From Atherix ibis (taxonomy: Eukaryota > Arthropoda > Insecta > Diptera > Athericidae): a DNA stretch of 64,000 bases. Both the position numbers and the translations under genes were made by a program. Under the pieces are notes generated by a model that ran no database searches, was not told where the DNA came from, and saw nothing but the letters and a program-made list of their open reading frames with translations. The number at the start of each line of letters is the position of its first letter. Positions within the stretch are counted from its first letter, which is position 1. This document shows, piece by piece, positions 1 through 11,279 of the stretch. The stretch spans positions 63,340,951 to 63,404,950 of the forward strand of contig OY282608.1 in NCBI GenBank assembly GCA_958298945.1. Reading direction: 5' to 3'.

Positions 1-2115
1 TTGTTTGTTGGCTTGTTGCTTTGTTGGTTTGTTGGTTTGTTGGTTAGTTGGCTTGTTGGTTTGTTAGTTTGTTGGTTTGTTGGTTTGTTGGTTTGTTGCT
101 TTGTTGGTTTGTTAGTGTGTTGGATTGTTGGCTTGTTGGTTTGTTGGCTTGTTGGTTTGTTAGTTTGTTGGCTTTTTGGTTACTTCGTTTGTTGGTTTGT
201 TGGTTTGTTGGTTTGTGGGCATGTTGGTTTGTTGGTTTGATGGCTTGTTGGCTTGTTGGATTGTTGGTTTGTTGGTTTGTTGGCTTGTTGGTTTGTTGGT
301 TTGTTGGCTTGTTGGTTTGTTAGTTTGTTGGTTTGTTGGTTTGTTGGTTTGTTGGTTTGTTGGCTTGTTGGTTTGTTGGCTTGTTGGTTTGTTGGTTTGT
401 TGGTTTGTTGGTTTGTTGGTTTGTCGGTTTGTGGGTTTGTTGGTTAGTTCGTTTGTTGGTTTGTTAGTTTGTTGGTTTGTTGGCTTGTTGGCTTGTTTGT
501 TTGTTGGTTTTTTGGTTTGTTGGTTTGTTGGTTTGTTGGTTTGTTAGTTTGTTGGTTTGTTGGTCTGTTGGTTTGTTGGTTTGTTGGTTTGTTAGTTTGT
601 TGGCTTGTTGGTTTGTTAGTTTGTTGGTTTGTTGGTTTGTTGGTTTGTTGGTTTGTTGCTTTGTTGCTTTGTTGGTTTGTTGGTTTGTTGGTTTGTTGGT
701 TTGTTGGTTTATTGGTTAGTTCGCTTGTTGGTTTGTTAGTTTGTTGGTTTGTTGGTTTGTTGGTTTGTTGGTTTGTTGGCTTGTTGGTTTGTTGGCTTGT
801 TGGTTTGTTGGTTTGTTGGTTTGTTGGTTTGTTGGTTTGTTGGTTTGTGGGTTTGTTGGTTAGTTCGTTTGTTGGTTTGTTAGTTTGTTGGTTTGTTGGC
901 TTGTTGGCTTGTTTGTTTGTTGGTTTTTTGGTTTATTGGTTTGTTGGTTTGTTGGTTTGTTAGTTTGTTGGTTTGTTGGTTTGTTGGTTTGTTGGCTTGT
1001 TGGTTTGTTAGTTTGTTGGTTTGTTGGTTTGTTGGTTTGTTGGTTTGTTGGTTTGTTGGTTTGTTGGTTTGTTAGTTTGTTGGTTTGTTGGTTTGTTGGT
1101 TTGTTGGTTTGTTGGTTTGTTGGTTTGTTGGCTTGTAGGTTTGTTAGTTTGTTGGTTTGTTGGTTTGTTGGTTTGTTGCTTTGTTGGTTTGTTAGTGTGT
1201 TGGCTTGTTGGCTTGTTGGTTTGTTGGCTTGTTGGTTTGTTAGTTTGTTGGCTTTTTGGTTACTTCGTTTGTTGGTTTGTTGGTTTGTTGGCTTGTTGGT
1301 ATGTTGGTTAGTTGGCTTGTTGGTTTGTTAGTTTGTTGGTTTGTTGGTTTGTTGGTTTGTTGGTTTGTTGCTTTGTTGGTTTGTTAGAGTGTTGGCTTGT
1401 TGGCTTGTTGGTTTGTTGGCTTGTTGGTTTGTTGGTTTGTTGGCTTTTTGGTTACTTCGTTTGTTGGTTTGTTGGTTTGTTGGTTTGTGGGCATGTTGGT
1501 TTGTTAGTTTTATGGCTTGTTGGCTTGTTGGATTGTTGGTTTGTTGGTTTGTTGGCTTGTTGGTTTGTTGGTTTGTTGGCTTGTTGGTTTGTTAGTTTGT
1601 TGGTTTGTTGGTTTGTTGGTTTGTTGGTTTGTTGGCTTGTTGGTTTGTTGGCTTGTTGGTTTGTTGGTTTGTTGGTTTGTTGGTTTGTTGGTTTGTTGGT
1701 TTGTGGGTTTGTTGGTTAGTTCGTTTGTTGGTTTGTTAGTTTGTTGGTTTGTTGGCTTGTTGGCTTGTTTGTTTGTTGGTTTTTTGGTTTGTTGGTTTGT
1801 TGGTTTGTTGGTTTGTTAGTTTGTTGGTTTGTTGGTTTGTTGGTTTGTTGGCTTGTTGGTTTGTTGGTTTGTTGGTTTGTTGGTTTGTTGGTTTGTTGGT
1901 TTGTGGGTTTGTTGGTTAGTTCGTTTGTTGGTTTGTTAGTTTGTTGGTTTGTTGGCTTGTTGGCTTGTTTGTTTGTTGGTTTTTTGGTTTGTTGGTTTGT
2001 TGGCTTGTTGGTTTGTTGGTTTGTTGGTTTGTTGGTTTGTTGGTTTGTTGGTTTGTGGGTTTGTTGGTTAGTTCGTTTGTTGGTTTGTTAGTTTGTTGGT
2101 TTGTTGGTTTGTTGG
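1..2115 (+). repeat. Array domain A1 (A-type barcode)
   Basis: The markers appear in the order TTAGTGTGTTGG (near 112 and 1192), GGCTTTTTGGTTACTTCG (near 170, 1250 and 1441), GGGCATG, GATGG, and GGTTAGTTCGTTTG (at 442, 858, 1714, 1914 and 2066). GGTTAGTTCG is usually followed by a CTTGTTTGTTTG unit and then GGTTTTTTGG. The spacings of GGTTAGTTCG (416, 856, 200 and 152) are all exact multiples of 8. The GG of each octamer stays at position 2 modulo 8 through the block. T-form units dominate. The same cassette recurs in 4081-15505. The left edge is cut by the window. Confidence 0.8.
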
Positions 2116-4080
2116 TTTATTTGTTTGTTGGTTGTTGGCTTGTTGGTTTGTTGGCTTGTTGGTTTGTTGGTTTTTTGGCATGTTGGTTTGTTGGTTTGTT
2201 GGTTTGTTGGCTTGTTGGCTTGTTGATTTGTTGGTTTGTAGTTTTTTGGTTTGTTGGTTTATTGGTTTGTTGGTTTGTTGGTTTGTTGGTTTATTTGTTT
2301 GTTGGTTTGTTGGCTTGTTGGTTTGTTGATTTGTTGGTTTGTTGGCTTGTTGGTTTGTTGGTTTGTTGGTTTGCTGGTTTGTTGGTTTGTTGGTTTGTTG
2401 GTTTGTTGGTTTTTTGGTTTGTTGGTTTATTTGTTTGTTGGTTTGTTGGCTTGTTGGTTTGTTGGTTTGTTGGCTTGTTGGTTTGTTGGTTTGTTGGCTT
2501 ATAGGCTTGTTGCTTTGTTGGTTTGTGGGTTTGTTGGCTTGTTGGCTTGTTGGTTTGTTAGTTTGTTGGCTTTTTGGTTACTTGGTTTGTTGGTTTGTTG
2601 GTTTGTTGGCTTGTTGGTTTGTTGGCTTGTTGGTTTGTTGGTTTGTTGGTTTGTTGGCTTGTTGGCTTGTTGGTTTGTTGGTTTGTTGGTTCGTTGGTTT
2701 GTTGGTTTGTTGGGTTTCTGGTTTGTTGGTTTGTTGGTTTGTTGGCTTGTTGGTTTGTTGGTTTGTTGGCTTCCTGGCTTGTTGGTTTGTTGGTTTGTTG
2801 GCTTGTTGGTTTATTAGTTTGTTGGTTTGTTGGCTTGTTGGTTTGTTGGTTTGTTGGCTTGTTGGCTTGTTGGTTTGTTGGTTTGTTGGTTTGTTGGTTT
2901 GTTGGTTTTTTGGTTTGTTGGTTTGTTGGCTTGTTGGTTTGTTGGTTTGTTGGTTTGTTGGCTTGTTGGCTTGTTGGTTTGTTGGTTTGTTGGCTTGTTG
3001 GTTTGTTGGTTTGTTGGCTTGTTGGCTTGTTGCTTTGTTGGTTTGTTGGCTTGTTGGCTTGTTGGTTTGTTAGTTTGTTGGCTTTTTGGTTACTTGGTTT
3101 GTTGGTTTGTTGGTTTGTTTGCTTGTTGATTTGTTCGCTTATTGGTTTGTTGGTTTGTTGGCTTGTTGGGTTGTTGGTTTGTTGGCTTGTTGGCTTGTTG
3201 GTTTGTAAATTAGTTGGTTTGTTGGTTTGTTGGTTTGTTGGTTTGTTGGCTTGTTGGTTTGTTGGCTTGTTGGTTTGTTGGTTTGTTGGTTTGTTGGTTT
3301 GTTGGTTTGTTGGTTTGTGGGTTTGTTGGTTAGTTCGTTTGTTGGTTTGTTAGTTTGTTGGTTTGTTGGCTTGTTGGCTTGTTTGCTTGTTGGTTTTTTG
3401 GTTTGTTGGTTTGTTGGTTAGTTGGCTTGTTGGTTTGTTGGTTTGTTGGCTTGTTGGCTTGTTGCTTTGTTGGTTTGTTGGCTTGTTGGCTTGTTGGTTT
3501 GTTAGTTTGTTGGCTTTTTGGTTACTTGGTTTGTTGGTTTGTTGGTTTGTTGGCTTGTTGGTTTGTTGGCTTATTGGTTTGTTGGTTTGTTGGTTTGTTG
3601 GCTTGTTGGGTTGTTGGTTTGTTGGCTTGTTGGCTTGTTGGATTGTTGGTTTATTGGTTTTTTGGTTTGTTGGTTTGTTGGCTTGTTGGTTTGTTGGTTT
3701 GTTGGTTTGTTGGCTTGTTGGCTTGTTGGTTTGTTGGTTTGTTGGCTTATTGGTTTGTTGGTTTGTTGGCTTGTTGCTTTGTTGGTTTGTTGGTTTGTTG
3801 GATTGTTGGCTTGTTGGTTTGTTGGTTTGTTGGTTTGTTGGTTTTTGGTTTGTTGGTTTTTTGGTTTGTTGGTTTGTTGGTTTGTTGGCTTGTTTGTTTG
3901 TTGGTTTGTTGGCTTGTTGGCTTGTAGGTTTGTTGGTTTGTTGGTTTGTTAATTTGTTGGCTTGTTGGTTTGTTGGTTTGTTCGCTTGTTGGTTTGTTGG
4001 TTTGTTGGTTTGTTGGCTTGTTCGCTTGTTGCTTTGTTCGTTTGTTGGTTTGTTGGTTTTTTGGTTTGTTGGTTTTTTGT
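2116..4080 (+). repeat. Array domain B1 (B-type barcode)
   Basis: The block opens with GGTTTATTTGTTTGTTGG and a 7-base unit at 2130, then a TTTGTAG unit with a second one-base loss between 2233 and 2248. The TTACTT marker here is followed by GG (TTACTTGG near 2579, 3091 and 3522), not CG as in A blocks, and C-form units are denser. One A-type GGTTAGTTCG marker sits at 3328. A third 7-base unit (GGTTTTT) is at 3840. The stretch 3700-4000 is repeated near 5500-5790 at an offset of 1791 bases, including that 7-base unit (5631). Confidence 0.75.
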
Positions 4081-4168
4081 TTTGTTGCTTTGTTGGTTTG
4101 TTAGCGTGTTGGCTTGTTGGTTTGTTGGCTTGTTGGTTTGTTAGTTTGTTGGCTTTTTGGTTACTTCG

Positions 4169-5400
4169 TTTGTTGGTTTGTTGGTTTGTTGGCTTGTTGG
4201 TATGTTGGTTAGTTGGCTTGTTGATTTGTTAGTTTGTTGGTTTGTTGGTTTGTTGGTTTGTTGGTTTGTTGCTTTGTTGGTTTGTTAGTGTGTTGGCTTG
4301 TTGGCTTGTTGGTTTGTTGGCTTGTTGGTTTGTTAGTTTGTTGGCTCTTTGGTTACTTCGTTTGTTGGTTTGTTGGTTTGTTGGTTTGTGGGCATGTTGG
4401 TTTGTTGGTTTGATGGCTTGTTGGCTTGTTGGATTGTTGGTTTGTTGGTTTGTTGGCTTGTTGGTTTGTTGGTTTGTTGGCTTGTTGGTTTGTTAGTTTG
4501 TTGGTTTGTTGGTTTGTTGGTTTGTTGGTTTGTTGGCTTGTTGGTTTGTTGGCTTGTTGGTTTGTTGGTTTGTTGGTTTGTTGGTTTGTTGGTTTGTTGG
4601 TTTGTGGGTTTGTTGGTTTGTTGGTTAGTTCGTTTGTTGGTTTGTTAGTTTGTTGGTTTGTTGGCTTGTTGGCTTGTTTGTTTGTTGGTTTTTTGGTTTG
4701 TTGGTTTGTTGGTTTGTTGGTTTGTTAGTTTGTTGGTTTGTTGGTTTGTTGGTTTGTTGGTTTGTTGGCTTGTTGGCTTGTTGGTTTCTTGGTTTGTTGG
4801 TTTGTTGGTTTGTTGGTTTGTTGGTTTGTGGGTTTGTTGATTAGTTCGTTTGTTGGTTTGTTAGTTTGTTGGTTTGTTGGCTTGTTGGCTTGTTTGTTTG
4901 TGGGTTTTTTGGTTTGTTGGTTTGTTGGTTTGTTGGTTTTTTAGCTTGTTGGTTTGTTGGTTTGTTGGTTTGTTGGTTTGTTGGTTTGTTGGTTTGTTGG
5001 CTTGTTGGTTTGTTAGTTTGTTGGTTTGTTGGTTTGTTGGTTTGTTGCTTTGTTGGTTTGTTGGTTTGTTGGTTTGTTGGTTTGTTGGTTTATTGGTTAG
5101 TTGGCTTGTTGGTTTGTTAGTTTGTTGGTTTGTTGGTTTGTTGGTTTGTTGGTTTGTTGGCTTGTTGGTTTGTTGGGTTGTTGGTTTGTTGGTTTGTTGG
5201 TTTGTTGGTTTGTTGGTTTGTTGGTTTGTGGGTTTGTTGGTTAGTTCGTTTGTTGGTTTGTTAGTTTGTTGGTTTGTTGGCTTGTTGGCTTGTTTGTTTG
5301 TTGGTTTTTTGGTTTGTTGGTTTGTTGGTTTGTTGGTTTGTTAGTTTGTTTGTTTGTTGGTTTGTTGGTTTGTTGGCTTGTTGGTTTGCTAGTTTGTTGG
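4169..5400 (+). repeat. Higher-order repeat, 1607-base offset, copy 1
   Basis: It matches 5776-7015 at an offset of 1607 bases, changing to 1615 after one added unit. Shared landmarks are TATG at 4201/5808, GGGCATG near 4389/5997, GGTTAGTTCG at 4623/6230, TTGATTAGTTCG near 4840/6447 and TTGGGTTG near 5175/6782. The left match ends at a TTCGTTTG/TTCGCTTG difference at 4169/5776. The remainder 7 modulo 8 is explained by the 7-base unit at 5631. Confidence 0.8.
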
Positions 5401-5775
5401 TTTGTTGGTTTGTTGGTTTGTTGGTTTGTTGGTTTGTTAGTTTGTTGGTTTGTTGGTTTGTTGGTTTGTTGGTTTGTTGGTTTGTTGGTTTGTTGGTTTG
5501 TTGGCTTGTTGGCTTGTAGGTTTGTTGGTTTGTTGGCTTATTGGTTTGTTGGTTTGTTGGCTTGTTGCTTTGTTGGTTTGTTGGTTTGTTGGATTGTTGG
5601 CTTGTTGGTTTGTTGGTTTGTTGGTTTGTTGGTTTTTGGTTTGTTGGTTTTTTGGTTTCTTGGTTTGTTGGTTTGTTGGCTTGTTTGTTTGTTGGTTTGT
5701 TGGCTTGTTGGCTTGTTGGTTTGTTGGTTTGTTGGTTTGTTAATTTGTTGGCTTGTTGGTTTGTTGGTTTGTTCG

Positions 5776-7015
5776 CTTGTTGGTTTGTTGGTTTGTTGGC
5801 TTGTTGGTATGTTGGTTAGTTGGCTTGTTGATTTGTTAGTTTGTTGGTTTGTTGGTTTGTTGGTTTGTTGGTTTGTTGCTTTGTTGGTTTGTTAGTGTGT
5901 TGGCTTGTTGGCTTGTTGGTTTGTTGGCTTGTTGGTTTGTTAGTTTGTTGGCTTTTTGGTTACTTCGTTTGTTGGTTTGTTGGTTTGTTGGTTTGTGGGC
6001 ATGTTGGTTTGTTGGTTTGATGGCTTGTTGGCTTGTTGGATTGTTGGTTTGTTGGTTTGTTGGCTTGTTGGTTTGTTGGTTTGTTGGCTTGTTGGTTTGT
6101 TAGTTTGTTGGTTTGTTGGTTTGTTGGTTTGTTGGTTTGTTGGCTTGTTGGTTTGTTGGCTTGTTGGTTTGTTGGTTTGTTGGTTTGTTGGTTTGTTGGT
6201 TTGTTGGTTTGTGGGTTTGTTGGTTTGTTGGTTAGTTCGTTTGTTGGTTTGTTAGTTTGTTGGTTTGTTGGCTTGTTGGTTTGTTTGTTTGTTGGTTTTT
6301 TGGTGTGTTGGTTTGTTGGTTTGTTGGTTTGTTAGTTTGTTGGTTTGTTGGTTTGTTGGTTTGTTGGTTTGTTGGCTTGTTGGCTTGTTGGTTTCTTGGT
6401 TTGTTGGTTTGTTGGTTTGTTGGTTTGTTGGTTTGTGGGTTTGTTGATTAGTTCGTTTGTTGGTTTGTTAGTTTGTTGGTTTGTTGGCTTGTTGGCTTGT
6501 TTGTTTGTTGGTTTTTTGGTTTGTTGGTTTGTTGGTTTGTTGGTTTGTTAGTTTGTTGGTTTGTTGGTTTGTTGGTTTGTTGGTTTGTTGGTTTGTTGGT
6601 TTGTTGGCTTGTTGGTTTGTTAGTTTGTTGGTTTGTTGGTTTGTTGGTTTGTTGCTTTGTTGCTTTGTTGGTTTGTTGGTTTGTTGGTTTGTTGGTTTAT
6701 TGGTTAGTTGGCTTGTTGGTTTGTTAGTTTGTTGGTTTGTTGGTTTGTTGGTTTGTTGGTTTGTTGGCTTGTTGGTTTGTTGGGTTGTTGGTTTGTTGGT
6801 TTGTTGGTTTGTTGGTTTGTTGGTTTGTTGGTTTGTTGGTTTGTGGGTTTGTTGGTTAGTTCGTTTGTTTGTTTGTTAGTTTGTTGGTTTGTTGGCTTGT
6901 TGGCTTGTTTGTTTGTTGGTTTTTTGGTTTGTTGGTTTGTTGGTTTGTTGGTTTGTTAGTTTGTTGGTTTGTTGGTTTGTTGGTTTGTTGGCTTGTTGGT
7001 TTGTTAGTTTGTTGG
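5776..7015 (+). repeat. Higher-order repeat, 1607-base offset, copy 2
   Basis: This is the partner of 4169-5400. It differs by single bases, for example GGTGTG for a GGTTTG unit near 6302, and TTTGTTTG for TTTGTTGG just after GGTTAGTTCG near 6860. It also has one extra octamer before that marker. Its right part overlaps the first copy of the 968-base repeat, so the 1607-base event probably came first. Confidence 0.78.
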
Positions 7016-7109
7016 TTTGTTGGTTTGTTGGTTTGTTGGTTTGTTGGTTTGTTGGTTTGTTAGTTTGTTGGTTTGTTGGTTTGTTGGTTTGTTGGTTTGT
7101 TGGTTTGTT
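6142..7109 (+). repeat. Tandem 968-base higher-order repeat, copy 1
   Basis: Paired with 7110-8077 at exactly 968 bases (121 octamers): GGTTAGTTCG 6230/7198, TTGATTAG near 6447/7415, GTTAGTTGG near 6704/7672, and TTTGTTTGTTAG near 6864/7832. The rare GGTGTG unit near 6302 is present in both copies. Confidence 0.85.
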
Positions 7110-8077
7110 GGCTTGTTGGTTTGTTGGCTTGTTGGTTTGTTGGTTTGTTGGTTTGTTGGTTTGTTGGTTTGTTGGTTTGTGGGTTTGTTGGTTTGTTGGT
7201 TAGTTCGTTTGTTGGTTTGTTAGTTTGTTGGTTTGTTGGCTTGTTGGCTTGTTTGTTTGTTGGTTTTTTGGTGTGTTGGTTTGTTGGTTTGTTGGTTTGT
7301 TAGTTTGTTGGTTTGTTGGTTTGTTGGTTTGTTGGTTTGTTGGCTTGTTGGCTTGTTGGTTTCTTGGTTTGTTGGTTTGTTGGTTTGTTGGTTTGTTGGT
7401 TTGTGGGTTTGTTGATTAGTTCGTTTGTTGGTTTGTTAGTTTGTTGGTTTGTTGGCTTGTTGGCTTGTTTGTTTGTTGGTTTTTTGGTTTGTTGGTTTGT
7501 TGGTTTGTTGGTTTGTTAGTTTGTTGGTTTGTTGGTTTGTTGGTTTGTTGGTTTGTTGGTTTGTTGGTTTGTTGGCTTGTTGGTTTGTTAGTTTGTTGGT
7601 TTGTTGGTTTGTTGGTTTGTTGCTTTGTTGCTTTGTTGGTTTGTTGGTTTGTTGGTTTGTTGGTTTATTGGTTAGTTGGCTTGTTGGTTTGTTAGTTTGT
7701 TGGTTTGTTGGTTTGTTGGTTTGTTGGTTTGTTGGCTTGTTGGTTTGTTGGGTTGTTGGTTTGTTGGTTTGTTGGTTTGTTGGTTTGTTGGTTTGTTGGT
7801 TTGTTGGTTTGTGGGTTTGTTGGTTAGTTCGTTTGTTTGTTTGTTAGTTTGTTGGTTTGTTGGCTTGTTGGCTTGTTTGTTTGTTGGTTTTTTGGTTTGT
7901 TGGTTTGTTGGTTTGTTGGTTTGTTAGTTTGTTGGTTTGTTGGTTTGTTGGTTTGTTGGCTTGTTGGTTTGTTAGTTTGTTGGTTTGTTGGTTTGTTGGT
8001 TTGTTGGTTTGTTGGTTTGTTGGTTTGTTAGTTTGTTGGTTTGTTGGTTTGTTGGTTTGTTGGTTTGTTGGTTTGTT
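7110..8077 (+). repeat. Tandem 968-base higher-order repeat, copy 2
   Basis: Direct neighbour of 6142-7109. The edge is set by a C-form unit at 7110 that matches 6142, with a one-unit length difference just before it. A third, modified copy follows at 8588-9590. Confidence 0.83.
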
Positions 8078-8587
8078 GGTTTGTTGGCTTGTTGGTTTGT
8101 TAGTTTGTTGGTTTGTTGGTTTGTTGGTTTGTTGGTTTGTTGGCTTGTTGGTTTTTTGGTTTGTTGGTTTGTTGGCTTGTTGGTTTGTTGGTTTGTTGGT
8201 TTGTTGGTTTGTTGGTTTGTTAGTTTGTTGGTTTGTTGGTTTGTTGGTTTGTTGGTTTGTTGGTTTGTTGGTTTGTTGGTTTGTTGGCTTGTTGGTTTGT
8301 TAGTTTGTTGGTTTGTTGGTTTGTTGGTTTGTTGCTTTGTTGGTTTGTTAGTGTGTTGGCTTGTTGGCTAGTTGGTTTGTTGGCTTGTTGGTTTGTTAGT
8401 TTGTTGGCTTTTTGGTTACTTCGTTTGTTGGTTTGTTGGCTTGTTGGTATGTTGGTTTGTTAGTTTGTTGGTTTGTTGGCTTGTTGGTTTGTTGGCTTGT
8501 TGGTTTTTTGGTTTGTTGGTTTGTTGGCTTGTTGGTTTGTTGGTTTGTTGGTTTGTTGCTTTGTTGGTTTGTTGGTTTGTTGGTTTG

Positions 8588-9590
8588 TTAGTTTGTTGGT
8601 TTGTTGGTTTGTTGGTTTGTTGGTTTGTTGGTTTGTTGGTTTGTTGGCTTGTTGGTTTGTTAGTTTGTTGGTTTGTTGGTTTGTTGGTTTGTTGCTTTGT
8701 TGCTTTGTTGGTTTGTTGGTTTGTTGGTTTGTTGGTTTATTGGTTAGTTGGCTTGTTGGTTTGTTAGTTTGTTGGTTTGTTGGTTTGTTGGTTTGTTGGT
8801 TTGTTGGTTTGTTGGTTTGTTGGTTTGTGGGTTTGTTGGTTAGTTCGTTTGTTTGTTTGTTAGTTTGTTGGTTTGTTGGCTTGTTGGCTTGTTTGTTTGT
8901 TGGTTTTTTGGTTTGTTGGTTTGTTGGTTTGTTGGTTTGTTAGTTTGTTGGTTTGTTGGTTTGTTGGTTTGTTGGCTTGTTGGTTTGTTAGTTTGTTGGT
9001 TTGTTGGTTTGTTGGTTTGTTGGTTTGTTGGTTTGTTGGTTTGTTAGTTTGTTGGTTTGTTGGTTTGTTGGTTTGTTGGTTTGTTGGTTTGTTGGTTTGT
9101 TGGTTTGTTGGCTTGTTGGTTTGTTAGTTTGTTGGTTTGTTGGTTTGTTGGTTTGTTGGTTTGTTGGCTTGTTGGTTTTTTGGTTTGTTGGTTTGTTGGC
9201 TTGTTGGTTTGTTGGTTTGTTGGTTTGTTGGTTTGTTGGTTTGTTAGTTTGTTGGTTTGTTGGTTTGTTGGTTTGTTGGTTTGTTGGTTTGTTGGTTTGT
9301 TGGTTTGTTGGCTTGTTGGTTTGTTAGTTTGTTGGTTTGTTGGTTTGTTGGTTTGTTGCTTTGTTGGTTTGTTAGTGTGTTGGCTTGTTGGCTAGTTGGT
9401 TTGTTGGCTTGTTGGTTTGTTAGTTTGTTGGCTTTTTGGTTACTTCGTTTGTTGGTTTGTTGGCTTGTTGGTATGTTGGTTTGTTAGTTTGTTGGTTTGT
9501 TGGCTTGTTGGTTTGTTGGCTTGTTGGTTTTTTGGTTTGTTGGTTTGTTGGCTTGTTGGTTTGTTGGTTTGTTGGTTTGTTGGCATGTTG
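8588..9590 (+). repeat. Modified third copy of the ~1-kb repeat (matches 7516-8575)
   Basis: The offset to 7516-8575 is 1072 bases at first, 1016 after a seven-unit deletion that removes the TTGGGTTG segment, then 1024 after one added unit. TTAGTGTG at 8349 and 9373 and TTACTTCG near 8416 and 9440 give the 1024 offset. The match ends where TTGCTTTG (near 8576) is replaced by GGCATG (9582). Confidence 0.78.
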
Positions 9591-11279
9591 GTTTGTTGGT
9601 TTGATGGCTTGTTGGCTTGTTGGATTGTTGGTTTGTTGGTTTGTTGGTTTGTTGGTTTGTTGGCTTGTTGGTTTGTTAGTTTGTTGGTTTGTTGGTTTGT
9701 TGGTTTGTTGCTTTGTTGGTTTGTTGGTTTGTTGGTTCGTTGGTTTGTTGGTTTATTTGTTTGTTGGCTTGTTGCTTTGTTGGTTTGTTGGTTTGTTGGT
9801 TAGTTGGCTTGTTGGTTTGTTAGTTTGTTGGTTTGTTGGTTTCTTGGTTTGTTGGTTTGTTGGCTTGTTGATTTTTTGGTTTGTTGGTTTGTTGGCTTGT
9901 TGGTTTGTTGGTTTGTTGGTTTGTTGGCATGTTGGTTTGTTGGTTTGATGGCTTGTTGGCTTGTTGGATTGTTGGTTTGTTGGTTTGTTGGCTTGTTGGT
10001 TTGTTGGTTTGTTGGCTTGTTGGTTTGTTAGTTTGTTGGTTTGTTGGCTTGTTGGTTTGTTGGCTTGTTGGTTTGTTGGTTTGTTGGTTTATTTGTTTGT
10101 TGGTTTGTTGGCTTGTTGGTTTGTTGGTTTGTTGGCTTGTTGGTTTGTTAGTTTGTTGGTTTGTTGGCTTGTTGGTTTGTTGGCTTGTTGGTTTTTTGGT
10201 TTGTTGGTTTGTTGGCTTGTTGGTTTGTTGGTTTGTTGGTTTGTTGGCATGTTGGTTTGTTGGTTTGATGGCTTGTTGGCTTGTTGGATTTTTGGTTTGT
10301 TGGTTTGTTGGCTTGTTGGTTTGTTGGTTTGTTGGCTTGTTGGTTTGTTAGTTTGTTGGTTTGTTGGTTTGTTAGTTTGTTGCCTTGTTGGTTTGTTGGC
10401 TTGTTGCTTTGTTGGTTTGTTGGTTTGTTGGTTAGTTGGCTTGTTGGTTTGTTAGTTTGTTGGTTTGTTGGTTTGTTGGTTTGTTGGTTTGTTGCTTTGT
10501 TGGTTTGTTAGTGTGTTGGCTTGTTGGCTTGTTGGTTTGTTGGCTTGTTGGTTTGTTAGTTTGTTGGCTTTTTGGTTACTTCGTTTGTTGGTTTGTTGGT
10601 TTGTGGGCATGTTGGTTTGTTGGTTTGATGGCTTGTTGGCTTGTTGGATTGTTGGTTTGTTGGTTTGTTGGCTTGTTGGTTTGTTGGATTGTTGGTTTGT
10701 TGGTTTGTTGGCTTGTTGGTTTGTTGGTTTGTTGGCTTGTTGGTTTGTTAGTTTGTTGGTTTGTTGGTTTGTTGGTTTATTGGTTTGTTGGCTTGTTGGT
10801 TTGTTGGCTTGTTGGTTTGTTGGTTTGTTGGTTTGTTGGTTTGTTGGTTTGTTGGTTTGTGGGTTTGTTGGTTTGTTGGTTTGTTGGTTTATTTGTTTGT
10901 TGGTTTGTTGGCTTATTGGTTTGTTGGTTTGTTGGCTTGTTGGTTTGTTAGTTTGTTGGTTTGTTGGCTTGTTGGTTTGTTGGCTTGTTGGTTTTTTGGT
11001 TTGTTGGTTTGTTGGTTTGTAGGTTTGTTGGTTTGTTGGCATGTTGGTTTGTTGGTTTGATGGCTTGTTGGCTTGTTGGATTTTTGGTTTGTTGGTTTGT
11101 TGGCTTGTTGGTTTGTTGGTTTGTTGGCTTGTTGGTTTGTTAGTTTGTTGGTTTGTTGGTTTGTTAGTTTGTTGCTTTGTTGGTTTGTTGGCTAGTTGCT
11201 TTGTTGGTTTGTTGGTTTGTTGGTTAGTTGGCTTGTTGGTTTGTTAGTTTGTTGGTTTGTTGGTTTGTTGGTTTGTTGG
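9560..11279 (+). repeat. Tandem 1720-base higher-order repeat, copy 1
   Basis: Matches 11280-12999 at 1720 bases (215 octamers). The offset is 1712 for the first ~100 bases, then 1720 after one extra unit in copy 2. GGTTCG 9734/11454, TTGCCTTG near 10380/12100, TTAGTGTG 10508/12228 and GTAGG near 11020/12740 all line up. I saw no substitution between the copies from about 9661 to 11270. There is no net register break inside, as the exact multiple of 8 requires. Confidence 0.88.
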
